Notes: a model not told the origin generated them from the letters alone. Shown: positions 5,634 through 12,613, numbered from the stretch's first letter. The stretch: 12,613 nt of DNA from an uncultured Desulfobacterium sp. (GCA_937124525.1 CAKZLA010000127.1:1-12613), one strand, 5' to 3'. Program-made: numbers and translations.

Positions 5634-7475
5634 ATGTTTTCCAATTTTATCTATTTTCTGGTGGCCCTGGTGCTCTACTCCACCTGCGATTATCCAGGTT
5701 CCGATGCCATCATGCCTGACCATGGGGTGCCCATAGCCCTGCTGCTGGTGGCTGTTTTCTGGAGCCTTTGCCGGTTTTTTTTTCTTCGTCTTAAAAAACA
5801 GGAAGACCATCTCTCCGGGCAGGGGCCGGATATATCCATGGACAAACTCATTGCCCGGTTTTCCATGGGGGCACTTTGCCTTTTTGCCGTGGATCTTTAT
5901 CTGCTGCACTTGAATTTGTTTTTGGATGATTTCAGGATTTTTCAATTATTTCCCACCTTGGAAGCCCTGGTCTTTCTGGGGGTGTTTCTGTCTTATCTGG
6001 TCATTGTCTGGTCCTGTGCCTGGCCCGTGCAGAAAAAATATTTTCCCGGGACTGTGTCTAAAAAAGATTTTGTTCGTTCCAACATCTCCTTTTCCCTGCC
6101 AGCCCTGCTACCCTGGTTTTTGATTTCCCTCATGGCGGATTTTCTGGAACTACTGCCCTTTGAACAGCCCGGGGCCTTTCTTGCCACCCCCCTGGGAGAG
6201 ATTGTCTATGTGGTCATTTTTATGCTGGCCATTGCCGGGTTGGGGCCTTTTTTAATCCAGAGAGTGTGGGGCTGCCGATCCCTGGAACCGGGTCCGGCAC
6301 GTCAACGCATTGAATGGCTGTGTCAACGGGCAGGGGTGAAGTACCGGGATATCCTTAAGTGGGAGCTTTTTGGTGGCTCCATGATTACCGCTGGGGTTAT
6401 GGGGATCTGGGGGCGGTTTCGATATATCCTGGTGACTCCGTCTTTGATCTCCCTGCTTGGAACCGATGAAATGGATGCGGTGATTGTCCATGAAATCGGC
6501 CATGTTGAAAAGCATCATATCCACTTTTATCTGTTGTTCTTTGTGGGGTACATTGCCTGTGTTTATGCCTTTCTGGACCCCCTGGTGATGCTTATAGTGT
6601 CCGGGCCGATGCTGGACGTGATGGGGGGGGTGGGAATGTCCCGGGAAGCCATGATGACCCTGGTGCTCAGCTGTGTGCTCATTGTTTTGTTTTTGCTCTA
6701 TTTTCGATACGGTTTTGGGTTTTACATGAGAAATTTTGAACGCCAGGCAGATCTGCATGTGTATCAATATTTACCCCATGCTCGATCCATGATCACCACT
6801 TTTCATAAAATAGCTGCCCATAGTCGCCAGGCCTGGGACAAACCCAACTGGCATCATTTCAGCATTAAGGAACGGGTGCATTTTCTGGCACGGTGTGAGG
6901 CCGACCCTTCCTTCATTGCAGGTCATCATAAAAAAGTGCGTGGCATGATGTGGGGGTATATTGCTTTTCTGGTGGGGGTGTGTGCCCTGGGATATCATCT
7001 GAATTTTGGTTCAGGTAAGGCCGGTATGAACCGGTATGTGACGGAAAAAATCATTCTCCGGGAGCTGGAGCAAAGGAGTGGTGATTTGGAAATTCAGCTC
7101 CTGGCTGGGGATTATTATTTCGATGCCGGGGCCTTTGACAAAGCCATTGTTTTTTACCAGACGGCCATTCACACTGATCCGGACAACCCCCATGCGTTGA
7201 ATAACCTGGCCTGGCTTTATGCCACCTGCAAAGATCCCTTTTATCGTGATCCCCAGGCTGCCCTGATTCTGTCACAAAAGGCTCTGACGGTGGACCGGGT
7301 TGCCCATGTGGTGGATACCTTTGCCGAGGCCCTGTTTGTTAATGCCCACTTCCAGGAGGCCCTAGATGCTGCCGTAGAAGCCCTGGAGATAGCCCGAGAT
7401 CACCAAGACTATTACCGGAGCCAGGTGGAACGATTCAAAAAATATGTGGGTGCCACCAAACCAATAAACCTGTGA
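5634..7475 (+). CDS. Multi-pass M48-family zinc metalloprotease with C-terminal TPR repeats
   Basis: About 613 residues. The first 220 or so carry about six hydrophobic membrane segments. The zinc motif HEIGH lies about residues 286-290 in VIVHEIGHVEKHHIHFY, and the third ligand is probably the glutamate of NFERQADLHVYQ about 80 residues later, as in HtpX/Ste24-like M48 peptidases. More membrane segments lie between and after these. From about residue 480 there are TPR-like helices (LAGDYYFDAGAFDKAIVFYQTAIHTDPDNPHALNNLAWLYA and another round), giving a protein-binding tail. Such enzymes typically act in membrane or envelope protein quality control. ATG 5634 is preferred over the ATG at 5625, because GAAGG lies 9 nt before the former and abuts the latter. 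The large N-terminal membrane domain plus TPR tail is less common than plain HtpX. Confidence 0.85.
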   Translation: MFSNFIYFLVALVLYSTCDYPGSDAIMPDHGVPIALLLVAVFWSLCRFFFLRLKKQEDHLSGQGPDISMDKLIARFSMGALCLFAVDLYLLHLNLFLDDFRIFQLFPTLEALVFLGVFLSYLVIVWSCAWPVQKKYFPGTVSKKDFVRSNISFSLPALLPWFLISLMADFLELLPFEQPGAFLATPLGEIVYVVIFMLAIAGLGPFLIQRVWGCRSLEPGPARQRIEWLCQRAGVKYRDILKWELFGGSMITAGVMGIWGRFRYILVTPSLISLLGTDEMDAVIVHEIGHVEKHHIHFYLLFFVGYIACVYAFLDPLVMLIVSGPMLDVMGGVGMSREAMMTLVLSCVLIVLFLLYFRYGFGFYMRNFERQADLHVYQYLPHARSMITTFHKIAAHSRQAWDKPNWHHFSIKERVHFLARCEADPSFIAGHHKKVRGMMWGYIAFLVGVCALGYHLNFGSGKAGMNRYVTEKIILRELEQRSGDLEIQLLAGDYYFDAGAFDKAIVFYQTAIHTDPDNPHALNNLAWLYATCKDPFYRDPQAALILSQKALTVDRVAHVVDTFAEALFVNAHFQEALDAAVEALEIARDHQDYYRSQVERFKKYVGATKPINL

Positions 7476-7514
7476 ATTTGGGCATGAATCTTGGTGATTA
7501 TCTTTTTTATCTTT

Positions 7515-8750
7515 TCACCGGACCAGCTGGTTCATCTCAAAGATTGGCAGGCACACCGACAGCACAATAAATCCCACAACCACTCCCATGACAAGGATGA
7601 TCAAAGGCTCCAGCATGGCAGTCATGGCCGTAAGGGAGGTATCCACCTCTTTTTCATAAAAGGTGGCGGTACGTTCCAGCATTTTTTCCAGGGTACAGCT
7701 TTTTTCCCCCACTTTGATCATCTGGGTGGCCAGGGGGGGGAATGCCCGGTGATGTTCCAGGGCACGACCCAGCTCGCCTCCCTGTTGCACCTCTATTTCT
7801 GCCTGGGTAATGATACCGGAAAGAACCCTGTTTCCTATGATGCTTTTTGCGATGTCAAGGGCCGTTAAAACAGGCACCCCGTGTTCCAGAAGTGAACCCA
7901 ATATCCTCGAAAACCGCGCGGCTGCGGACTTTTTTAAAAGGGAACCAATTTTTGGAAGCATAAAAATAGTCTGGTCTACAAAAAATGCTCCTTTTTCGGT
8001 TTTTTTAAGCAGATAAAATCCCGCGATAATAATGAAAACAATCAACACCAGTACCCACCAGAAGGATTTTAAAAAACCACTGACGGTGATGAGAAACTGC
8101 GTGGGACCCGGCAGGGTCTGATTCATGTCGGAAAAAATACCCACCAGCCCCGGCACAATATAGGTGAGCAGAAACAAAAGTACCAAAACTCCCACCAGGG
8201 CCATGAGCACGGGATAGGCAAGGGATGCCTGTATTTTTGACCGGGTCTCTTCCTGGGCCTCCATGAGATCGGCCAGACGCTCCAGCACAATATCAAGGGT
8301 GCCCGAAGATTCCCCGGCCTTAACCATGTTGATGTAAATGGGGGTGAAAATGGAAGGATAAAGGGCCAGGGCCAGGGAAAAACTATTGCCTTCTTCAATG
8401 GCGTTTTTCATCTTGGATATCACCCTGATCAATGACTTGGACCGGGTCTGCAATATCAAGGTGTCCAGGGCAGAGATCAGGTTAAATCCAGCGGACACCA
8501 GGGTGGCCAATTGACGGGTCATCATGGATATTTGGGATTTGGGAATCCTGGAAAATAAGATCCCACCTGCATCGGACAATTTACCGCCAGCCCCGCTGGG
8601 GGTGGTTTCGGCATTGATTTCATTGATGGAAACAAGATAAACTGCTTTTTTTCTCAGAAGTGATCCGGCAGCGGTTTTGCTGTCCGCGGTGATCAGTCCT
8701 TGCTCTTTTTTCCCCTTGCGGTTCAGGGCGGTATATTCAAAGGTGGTCAT
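7515..8750 (-). CDS. gspF: GspF/PilC-family inner-membrane platform protein of type II secretion or type IV pili
   Basis: A 411-residue protein of normal length for the family. The N-terminus MTTFEYTALNRKGKKEQG and the two repeated GspF cytoplasmic domains are typical: the first contains QISMMTRQLATLVSAGFNLISAL and YINMVKAGESSGTLDIVLERLADLME, the second RFSRILGSLLEHGVPVLTALD and MIKVGEKSCTLEKMLERTATFYEKEVD. Three membrane segments lie near residues 185-207, 232-254 and 385-405. GspF anchors the pseudopilus or pilus assembly machine and contacts the GspE ATPase. The gene stands alone: neither gspE/pilB nor pseudopilin genes flank it. It is convergent with the protease gene, with 39 bp between them. 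Whether it serves secretion or pilus assembly cannot be decided here. Confidence 0.92.
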   Translation of the reverse strand: MTTFEYTALNRKGKKEQGLITADSKTAAGSLLRKKAVYLVSINEINAETTPSGAGGKLSDAGGILFSRIPKSQISMMTRQLATLVSAGFNLISALDTLILQTRSKSLIRVISKMKNAIEEGNSFSLALALYPSIFTPIYINMVKAGESSGTLDIVLERLADLMEAQEETRSKIQASLAYPVLMALVGVLVLLFLLTYIVPGLVGIFSDMNQTLPGPTQFLITVSGFLKSFWWVLVLIVFIIIAGFYLLKKTEKGAFFVDQTIFMLPKIGSLLKKSAAARFSRILGSLLEHGVPVLTALDIAKSIIGNRVLSGIITQAEIEVQQGGELGRALEHHRAFPPLATQMIKVGEKSCTLEKMLERTATFYEKEVDTSLTAMTAMLEPLIILVMGVVVGFIVLSVCLPIFEMNQLVR

Positions 8751-8800
8751 GGATCATCCAGACTTTCTGTGTTTAAAACTGTGTATGGATTCATGATTAG

Positions 8801-8825
8801 TATGTACGCCTAAATGGCGTACATA
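8801..8825. promoter_or_regulatory. Perfect 10-bp inverted repeat between divergent genes
   Basis: TATGTACGCC (8801-8810) and GGCGTACATA (8816-8825) flank TAAAT without any mismatch. It lies 50 bp upstream of the gspF-like start and about 140 bp upstream of the rightward 98-residue gene. Neither side has a T-tract, so a terminator is unlikely. A dimeric repressor site or an RNA hairpin in the leader is more plausible. Confidence 0.5.
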
Positions 8826-8964
8826 TCAAACAAAAAATAGGGAACTCTCTATTTATCCATGTCAGGCTTGACCTTTTTATGGTAAATAAGAAGGATGAGT
8901 AAATAACACAGAAAATAAGAGATAAGAATCTAATACCCATCATCAATATTAAGGAATAAAACCA

Positions 8965-9261
8965 ATGATTATCATTTCAAACGTGACCTATCCGCCGGAG
9001 AGTGCCAAGGAAGTGGCCAGAAGATTTTTAACCGCACCAGTACTGCCAGATTATCTCACCAAAAAAGGGCCCTATATTTTCGCCGATGTCAAAAAGGGCA
9101 TTCATTCCATTACTTTTTATGAACTTGACAATGCAAGGCTTGCCCAGGGGTTGATTGCTGTGGGAGAAAGCATGGCTGTTTACATTGGTGTGCCGGGATA
9201 CAATTACGAAATCAAGAGTTACCTTGAAATTGAAGAAGGACTTGGAATGATCGGGTCTTAA
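8965..9261 (+). CDS. Small conserved-looking protein of unknown function
   Basis: A 98-residue soluble protein beginning MIIISNVTYPPESAKEVARRFL, with PDYLTKKGPYIFADVKKGI and YIGVPGYNYEIKSYLEIEEGLGMIG further on. The alternation of a strand, a helix, and strands suggests a small alpha/beta, perhaps ferredoxin-like, fold. No catalytic motif, cysteine or signal peptide is present. The ATG has AAGGA 8 nt upstream. It is monocistronic, with hairpins following its stop. I have the impression that similar proteins occur in other sulfate reducers, but cannot verify this. No function is proposed. Confidence 0.8.
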   Translation: MIIISNVTYPPESAKEVARRFLTAPVLPDYLTKKGPYIFADVKKGIHSITFYELDNARLAQGLIAVGESMAVYIGVPGYNYEIKSYLEIEEGLGMIGS

Positions 9262-9280
9262 TACTCGTTTCAAGAAGGAT

Positions 9281-9339
9281 TACCCGCTTAAGCCGGGATA
9301 GCTTCAAGGATTTAAAGGCTGGCCCGCCTTAAGTGGGTA
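9281..9339. repeat. Imperfect inverted repeat with 22-nt arms
   Basis: Arms 9281-9302 and 9318-9339 are complementary at 18 of 22 positions, strongest in TACCCGCTTAAG against CTTAAGTGGGTA. The loop is 15 nt. It follows the 98-residue gene and precedes a second, stronger hairpin. It may be a REP-like element or part of a transcription stop. Confidence 0.45.
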
Positions 9340-9356
9340 GCCGCAAGCAGCTTTAT

Positions 9357-9387
9357 CCCCCTGCATCTTTGTGGATGATGCAGGGGG
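9357..9387 (+). terminator. Strong hairpin between convergent genes
   Basis: CCCCCTGCATC (9357-9367) pairs perfectly with GATGCAGGGGG (9377-9387) around a 9-nt loop. It lies between the convergent 98-residue gene and the IscU-like gene, the expected place for a bidirectional terminator. A short run of T occurs only 12 nt downstream on the plus strand and none on the minus strand, so classic intrinsic termination is not certain. Confidence 0.5.
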
Positions 9388-9412
9388 TGGGTGCATACGT
9401 TTTAGCAACACC

Positions 9413-9841
9413 TTATACTACGGAGGGCTGAGCCTCTGTTATTTCATCAAAGGCCTTGTTCATGGTCTTCACCGCCAGTCGGATGCAGTGTTGTTTTTGA
9501 TCGGGTATCTGAATCAATTTTCTGAAGATATCCCGGTCGGTGATAGTGCGGGCATATTCGATGCTCTGGCCCTTGATCATCTCCATGCACACCATGGCAG
9601 CAGAAATGGCACCAGGGCACCCTAAAACCTGGATTTTTGCGTTTTCAATGATCTCATTGTTCATTTTTAGGAAAATTTTCATGGTATCCCCGCACTGACC
9701 GGTGAGCTCACTCACATGGTCGGCATCGGCAAGGCTTCCCATGTCCGGCTGGTTCAGGTAATAGTCAATGGCCGTGTCTGAATAACCGGAGTCCACAAGC
9801 ATGTCGCGAACGCTTTCATTGGGCTTGGCACTTATTTCCAT
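9413..9841 (-). CDS. IscU/NifU-N-type iron-sulfur cluster scaffold protein
   Basis: A 142-residue scaffold-like protein. The three cluster-ligand cysteines of IscU are present: C50 in GQCGDTMK, C75 in VLGCPGAISAAM, and C119 in QKQHCIRLAVKTMNKAF. The conserved aspartate after the first cysteine is D52. Proteins of this family build a [2Fe-2S] or [4Fe-4S] cluster and hand it to target proteins. The N-terminal 40 residues (VRDMLVDSGYSDTAIDYYLNQPDMG) differ from classical IscU and are likely helical. ATG 9841 has a strong GGGGAGG site; a longer frame from 9898 overlaps the upstream gene and is rejected. It is second in a two-gene operon after a NifX-like gene, 17 nt away. No cysteine desulfurase gene is nearby. 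Confidence 0.88.
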   Translation of the reverse strand: MEISAKPNESVRDMLVDSGYSDTAIDYYLNQPDMGSLADADHVSELTGQCGDTMKIFLKMNNEIIENAKIQVLGCPGAISAAMVCMEMIKGQSIEYARTITDRDIFRKLIQIPDQKQHCIRLAVKTMNKAFDEITEAQPSVV

Positions 9842-9858
9842 GGTGGTTTGCCTCCCCT

Positions 9859-10239
9859 TTAATGTGCACACCCGCCACCAATGGCGTGGCCTTTGCAAGT
9901 TTGACCGGGAAGAAATTCAGACAGCTTTCCCCCATTGAGCAGATCCAGGTTTTCTTGAACTGTTCCCTCCACGGCCCGATAGGTTTTGACACCCCCGGCC
10001 AGAAGTTTACCCAGGGCACCTTTTCCAATGCCCCCCACCACGATGGCGTCGGTTTTGATGTTTCCCAGGGCTTGCAAGGGCTGGCAATGGCCATGGAGAT
10101 GCTCCCTGTCTTCGTTTTCAAGAATTTCATAGGTCTGGGTTTCAGTATTCACCAGAATGAAAAAGGCTGCAGATCCAAAGTGGTTGTACACTTCACTTTG
10201 AAGCCCATTTTCATTGTTTGTGGGAAATGCTGCTTTCAT
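9859..10239 (-). CDS. NifX/MTH1175-like dinitrogenase iron-molybdenum-cofactor-type protein
   Basis: A 126-residue protein of the Nitro_FeMo-Co (NifX/NifB C-terminal/MTH1175) family. It starts MKAAFPTNNENGLQSEVYNHFGSAAFF and has the family core AIVVGGIGKGALGKLLAGGVKTYR at 65-88. Family members bind or carry metal-sulfur clusters such as the FeMo-co precursor or the Mo-Cu cluster of orange protein. Extra potential ligands are an H-x-H-x-HC group (47-52) and a tail with C115, H118, C124 and H126. The ATG at 10239 is preceded by CAGGAG at good spacing; the longer frame to 10452 has no support. It is co-transcribed with the IscU-like gene. No nif structural genes are here, so a role outside nitrogen fixation is more likely. 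Confidence 0.85.
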   Translation of the reverse strand: MKAAFPTNNENGLQSEVYNHFGSAAFFILVNTETQTYEILENEDREHLHGHCQPLQALGNIKTDAIVVGGIGKGALGKLLAGGVKTYRAVEGTVQENLDLLNGGKLSEFLPGQTCKGHAIGGGCAH

Positions 10240-10885
10240 TGTTGATTTACTCCTGTAAAAGATTAATGCTCCTGTTGGTCCCATATGTTCGAAATCGCTG
10301 TATTTACACTGATAACGCCATCCTATGAAATCCAACATGGTCAAAATTATATGCTTCCATTTTTGCAAAACAGACAATAGATTATGTATGAAAATTTTAA
10401 ATGTCAAGGTATGCAGATTCCAAGGTCTGTCCAGTATTGTGGGGTCTTTCAATTCAAATTAGCCAAAGCTCAAATGGCCCCATTGCCATCTTCCCAAGAT
10501 TATCATGTAAGTGTCTGGTTTTATTGAGTTAACTCTAAAATGATCCAAAAAATATATCCTTACAAATCAAATACTTAAAGTGAAGGCTGGGAAAATGGGA
10601 ATACGCTCGTTCAAATTAACCCTGGAAAAAGCTTGTCTGGCCGTGGAAAAAATATTAAGTTGGGTTCTGGGTTCTGGGTTCTGGGTTCTGGGTTCTGGGT
10701 GAAAATACGCCCTATGTCATTTATCAATGTAATCGGTCAACGCCACTCCAAAGCTCCATCGTGGCTCTGTAAAAGCTCTGTACCACATTGCGAAGCCTGC
10801 TGAACATTGGCGAGGCGAACCTTACCCCTCTTGGGAGGGAGATAATAACCGAAATGTTTACAGGTCTCCCCGGGGAGGGGGTCAA
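10240..10885. other. Divergent intergenic region of about 645 bp
   Basis: It separates the leftward NifX-like operon from rightward rmlD. The left two thirds are AT-rich and must hold promoters for both directions; a 10-bp palindrome GAGTTAACTC lies at 10526-10535. The GGGTTCT array follows at 10661-10700. The right part is more GC-rich and has short hairpins: CCCTC-TTGG-GAGGG (10826-10839) and the palindrome CTCCCCGGGGAG just before the rmlD ribosome binding site. No coding frame there is convincing. I found no sigma-54 site. Confidence 0.5.
10661..10700 (+). repeat. Heptanucleotide tandem array (TGGGTTC), 5.7 copies, G-quadruplex-capable
   Basis: Forty bases made of perfect 7-bp units. Six GGG runs separated by TTCT satisfy the G3N4 pattern for an intramolecular G-quadruplex on the plus strand. 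Copy number in such arrays can change by slippage. It lies 185 bp before rmlD and about 420 bp from the NifX-like start. Confidence 0.95.
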
Positions 10886-11773
10886 ATGAAAATCATGATA
10901 TGTGGCAGTAACGGTCAGTTGGGATGGGATTGTATCCGTGTATTTGGGGGGGATAACGAGATTTTTCCATTCAGTCGCACCCAACTGGATATAACCGATT
11001 CCCATGCAGTGGAAATCACCATGGCCCAGATAATGCCCCATGTGCTCATTAACTGTGCGGCCTTTACCCAGGTGGACAGATGTGAAACAGAAAAAGAGAC
11101 CGCTTTCAAGATAAATACCCTGGGGCCGGAATATCTGGCAAAGGCCTGTGCCCGGCACCGGGCAACCCTTGTCCATGTATCAACGGATTATGTGTTTGAT
11201 GGGGAGCGTGAACTGCCACTGGCATGGTCGGAAACGGATGAACCCCACCCTGTATCAGTGTATGGTCAGAGCAAACTTCAGGGGGAGCAGCGCATTGCAA
11301 AGGCATGGGAGCACCATATCATTCTTCGTACTGCCTGGCTCTATGGTGCCCATGGCAATAATTTTCTTAAAACCATGCTGCGCTTGACCCTTGCCAATCC
11401 TGAAAAGGAATTTAAAGTCGTAAATGACCAGTATGGCTCTCCCACCTGGTCCCTGCGACTGGCACTTCAAATAGAGCGGTTGGTAAAGGAAGAGGGCAGG
11501 GGCGTCTACCATGCCACGGCCGAAGGGTATTGTTCCTGGTATGAACTGGCTGTTTTTTTTCTGAAAAAGATGGAGGTACCCCATAACCTGATTCCCTGCA
11601 CCACGGCGGAGTACCCCACGCCCACATCCAGACCCTTTAACTCCATCCTTGAGAACAAACGCTTAAAGCAGGAGAACATCCATCGCATGACTGGCTGGCG
11701 TCATGGAGTGGAACAATTCGTATCCCGTTTTCACAATGAATTACTGGAAGCGGCCAAGCCGGAAATTCAGTGA
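10886..11773 (+). CDS. rmlD: dTDP-4-dehydrorhamnose reductase
   Basis: A 295-residue short-chain dehydrogenase/reductase of the RmlD type, the last step of dTDP-L-rhamnose synthesis for surface polysaccharide: NAD(P)H-dependent reduction of dTDP-4-dehydrorhamnose. The Rossmann motif is G7-SN-G10-QL-G13. The catalytic residues are T100 in the STDYVFDG motif and Y126-xxx-K130 in VYGQSKLQGE. RTAWLYG and QYGSPTW, later in the chain, are also typical of RmlD. Length is normal. The start ATG 10886 has a GGAGGGGG site 5 nt upstream. The other rml genes (A, B, C) are not adjacent within the window. It is followed by a glycogen phosphorylase gene on the same strand, 155 bp downstream. Confidence 0.93.
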   Translation: MKIMICGSNGQLGWDCIRVFGGDNEIFPFSRTQLDITDSHAVEITMAQIMPHVLINCAAFTQVDRCETEKETAFKINTLGPEYLAKACARHRATLVHVSTDYVFDGERELPLAWSETDEPHPVSVYGQSKLQGEQRIAKAWEHHIILRTAWLYGAHGNNFLKTMLRLTLANPEKEFKVVNDQYGSPTWSLRLALQIERLVKEEGRGVYHATAEGYCSWYELAVFFLKKMEVPHNLIPCTTAEYPTPTSRPFNSILENKRLKQENIHRMTGWRHGVEQFVSRFHNELLEAAKPEIQ

Positions 11774-11808
11774 AAAAAGGGCATCCTTCATATCCCTTTA
11801 CAAATTAG

Positions 11809-11916
11809 GTGACACTTTCTTGGGGAGATTCCCAGAAAATAAGAGAATGTTTTGAAAAAGTGTCAAGGAAGGAAGCCGAAAAAAAATACTGGAGATTTGT
11901 GACCCATGAGTACTGA
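11809..11916 (+). CDS. Possible 35-codon small ORF ahead of the phosphorylase gene
   Basis: From a GTG at 11809 a frame reads MTLSWGDSQKIRECFEKV onward to a TGA at 11914-11916, directly touching the ribosome binding site of the phosphorylase gene. Charged residues dominate (KEAEKKYWR). The start lacks a good ribosome binding site and a TAG stands just before it. The position would fit a leader peptide or a translationally coupled small protein. It could equally be non-coding, as the region also holds an inverted repeat TGACACTTT/AAAGTGTCA (11810-11818, 11857-11865). Confidence 0.25.
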   Translation: MTLSWGDSQKIRECFEKVSRKEAEKKYWRFVTHEY

Positions 11917-11928
11917 AGGAGATTGAAT

Positions 11929-12613
11929 ATGGATGCCATGATAAAACCGGATCTTTCCGGATTTGGAAATACAATTTGTGATTATGTGCGGTATGTGCTG
12001 GGCAAACCCATGGCTGATGCGACATCCACTGATTTGTTCAATGGGGTCTCTTCGGCGGTGCGCAAACTGCTCATGGATATCCGCATTGACACGGAACAGC
12101 GCTATGATAGAAGGGATGTCAAGCGGATGCACTATATCTCCATGGAATATCTCACCGGGCCCCTCCTTGCCAACAATCTCTTAAACATGGGTATCCAGGA
12201 AGATGTTCGTGGAATTTTAAGGCACATGGGGCTGGATCTGGATACCCTCATGGCCTGTGAGCCCGACCCCTCCCTTGGAAACGGGGGCCTTGGTCGACTG
12301 GCGGCCTGTTTTCTGGACTCCCTGGCAAGCCTGGACATGCCAGGGTTCGGATATGGCATAAACTATGATTATGGACTGTTCAAGCAGAGCATCATGGGCG
12401 GATACCAGCGGGAGAAACCCGATCACTGGCCAAGTAGATCCTCACCATGGCTCATTGCAAGATCCGGTGAAAAATGCATGGTTCCGGTGTATGGCCGCAT
12501 TGTGGACACCGAAGACATTGATGGGGGGTATAACCCCATGTGGTCGGAATGGCAACTGGTGGTGGGCAGACCCCATGATATTCCCGTGGTGGGGTACGGG
12601 GGGCACACCGCAA
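11929..12613 (+). CDS. glgP: Glycogen/alpha-glucan phosphorylase, N-terminal 228 codons (runs off the window)
   Basis: The enzyme releases glucose 1-phosphate from alpha-1,4-glucans with phosphate and pyridoxal phosphate. The visible part contains the family hallmarks: HYISMEYLTGPLLANNLLNMG at about 68-88 (a variant of YYLSMEFLIGR) and LGNGGLGRLAACFLDSLASL at 117-135, followed by GYGINYDYGLFKQ and GRPHDIPVVGY. Family members are about 800-850 residues, so most of the gene, including the pyridoxal-phosphate lysine, is missing. The ATG at 11929 has AAGGAG 7 nt upstream. It may be co-transcribed with rmlD. The role in glycogen use fits storage metabolism in sulfate reducers. Confidence 0.92.
   Translation, partial: MDAMIKPDLSGFGNTICDYVRYVLGKPMADATSTDLFNGVSSAVRKLLMDIRIDTEQRYDRRDVKRMHYISMEYLTGPLLANNLLNMGIQEDVRGILRHMGLDLDTLMACEPDPSLGNGGLGRLAACFLDSLASLDMPGFGYGINYDYGLFKQSIMGGYQREKPDHWPSRSSPWLIARSGEKCMVPVYGRIVDTEDIDGGYNPMWSEWQLVVGRPHDIPVVGYGGHTA

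Noticed and set aside
9842..9898. Longer start for the IscU-like gene
   Set aside because: It would overlap the end of the NifX-like gene, while ATG 9841 has a strong GGGGAGG site.
10240..10452. Longer start for the NifX-like gene
   Set aside because: The extra 71 residues are unlike the family, and ATG 10239 has a CAGGAG site and a family-typical first strand.
10661..10700. CRISPR-like array
   Set aside because: Units are 7 bp in direct tandem without spacers.
10724..11176. Leftward 150-codon frame
   Set aside because: Most of it is antisense to rmlD, and the rest lies in the structured leader; no domain or ribosome binding site supports it.
11776..11799. Terminator after rmlD (AAAGGG/CCCTTT)
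   Set aside because: Stem is only 6 bp with a 12-nt loop and no T-tract, too weak to call.

Overview
The window looks like chromosomal DNA from an anaerobic, Gram-negative, sulfate-reducer-type bacterium (Desulfobacterota, probably Desulfobacteraceae-like). This is an inference from gene content and style: an outer-membrane TonB receptor, a type II secretion/pilus platform protein, an IscU-like/NifX-like iron-sulfur pair of the kind common in sulfate reducers, and moderate GC. There is no rRNA or tRNA gene to settle the taxonomy. I see no prophage, insertion sequence or CRISPR array.

Positions 1-3563 hold what may be an uptake locus. A truncated multi-pass membrane protein, resembling the substrate-binding (S) subunit of an energy-coupling factor (ECF) transporter, runs rightward. 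It faces a leftward pair: a TonB-dependent receptor followed by a 250-residue protein with the IDDTD and GDGIIGALAGVG motifs of archaeal TiaS. A 113-bp palindromic element lies between the convergent genes. The receptor has a long upstream region with repeated AACCATAATT motifs, one of which overlaps a possible -35 box.

Positions 3564-4177 have no convincing gene, only palindromes and one doubtful reading frame. Next comes a compact rightward group: a HEPN/minimal-nucleotidyltransferase pair (HepT/MntA-type toxin-antitoxin) with a 4-bp overlap, a Nudix hydrolase of the ADP-ribose pyrophosphatase kind, and an M48-type membrane metalloprotease with C-terminal TPR repeats.

Convergent to these is a lone leftward GspF/PilC-family gene. 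A perfect 10-bp inverted repeat sits upstream of it. A 98-residue conserved-looking protein of unknown function follows, ending at two strong hairpins. Beyond these is a leftward two-gene operon: a NifX/MTH1175-like protein and an IscU-like Fe-S scaffold.

The 10240-10885 gap carries a GGGTTCT heptamer array able to form a G-quadruplex. The right end holds rightward rmlD (dTDP-rhamnose synthesis), a possible 35-codon small ORF, and the first 228 codons of a glycogen/alpha-glucan phosphorylase that runs off the window.

The best candidate for something undescribed is the TiaS-like protein, apparently co-transcribed with a TonB receptor. Bacteria normally use TilS, not TiaS, to modify the relevant tRNA, so this stand-alone catalytic-domain protein may have another substrate linked to the imported compound.
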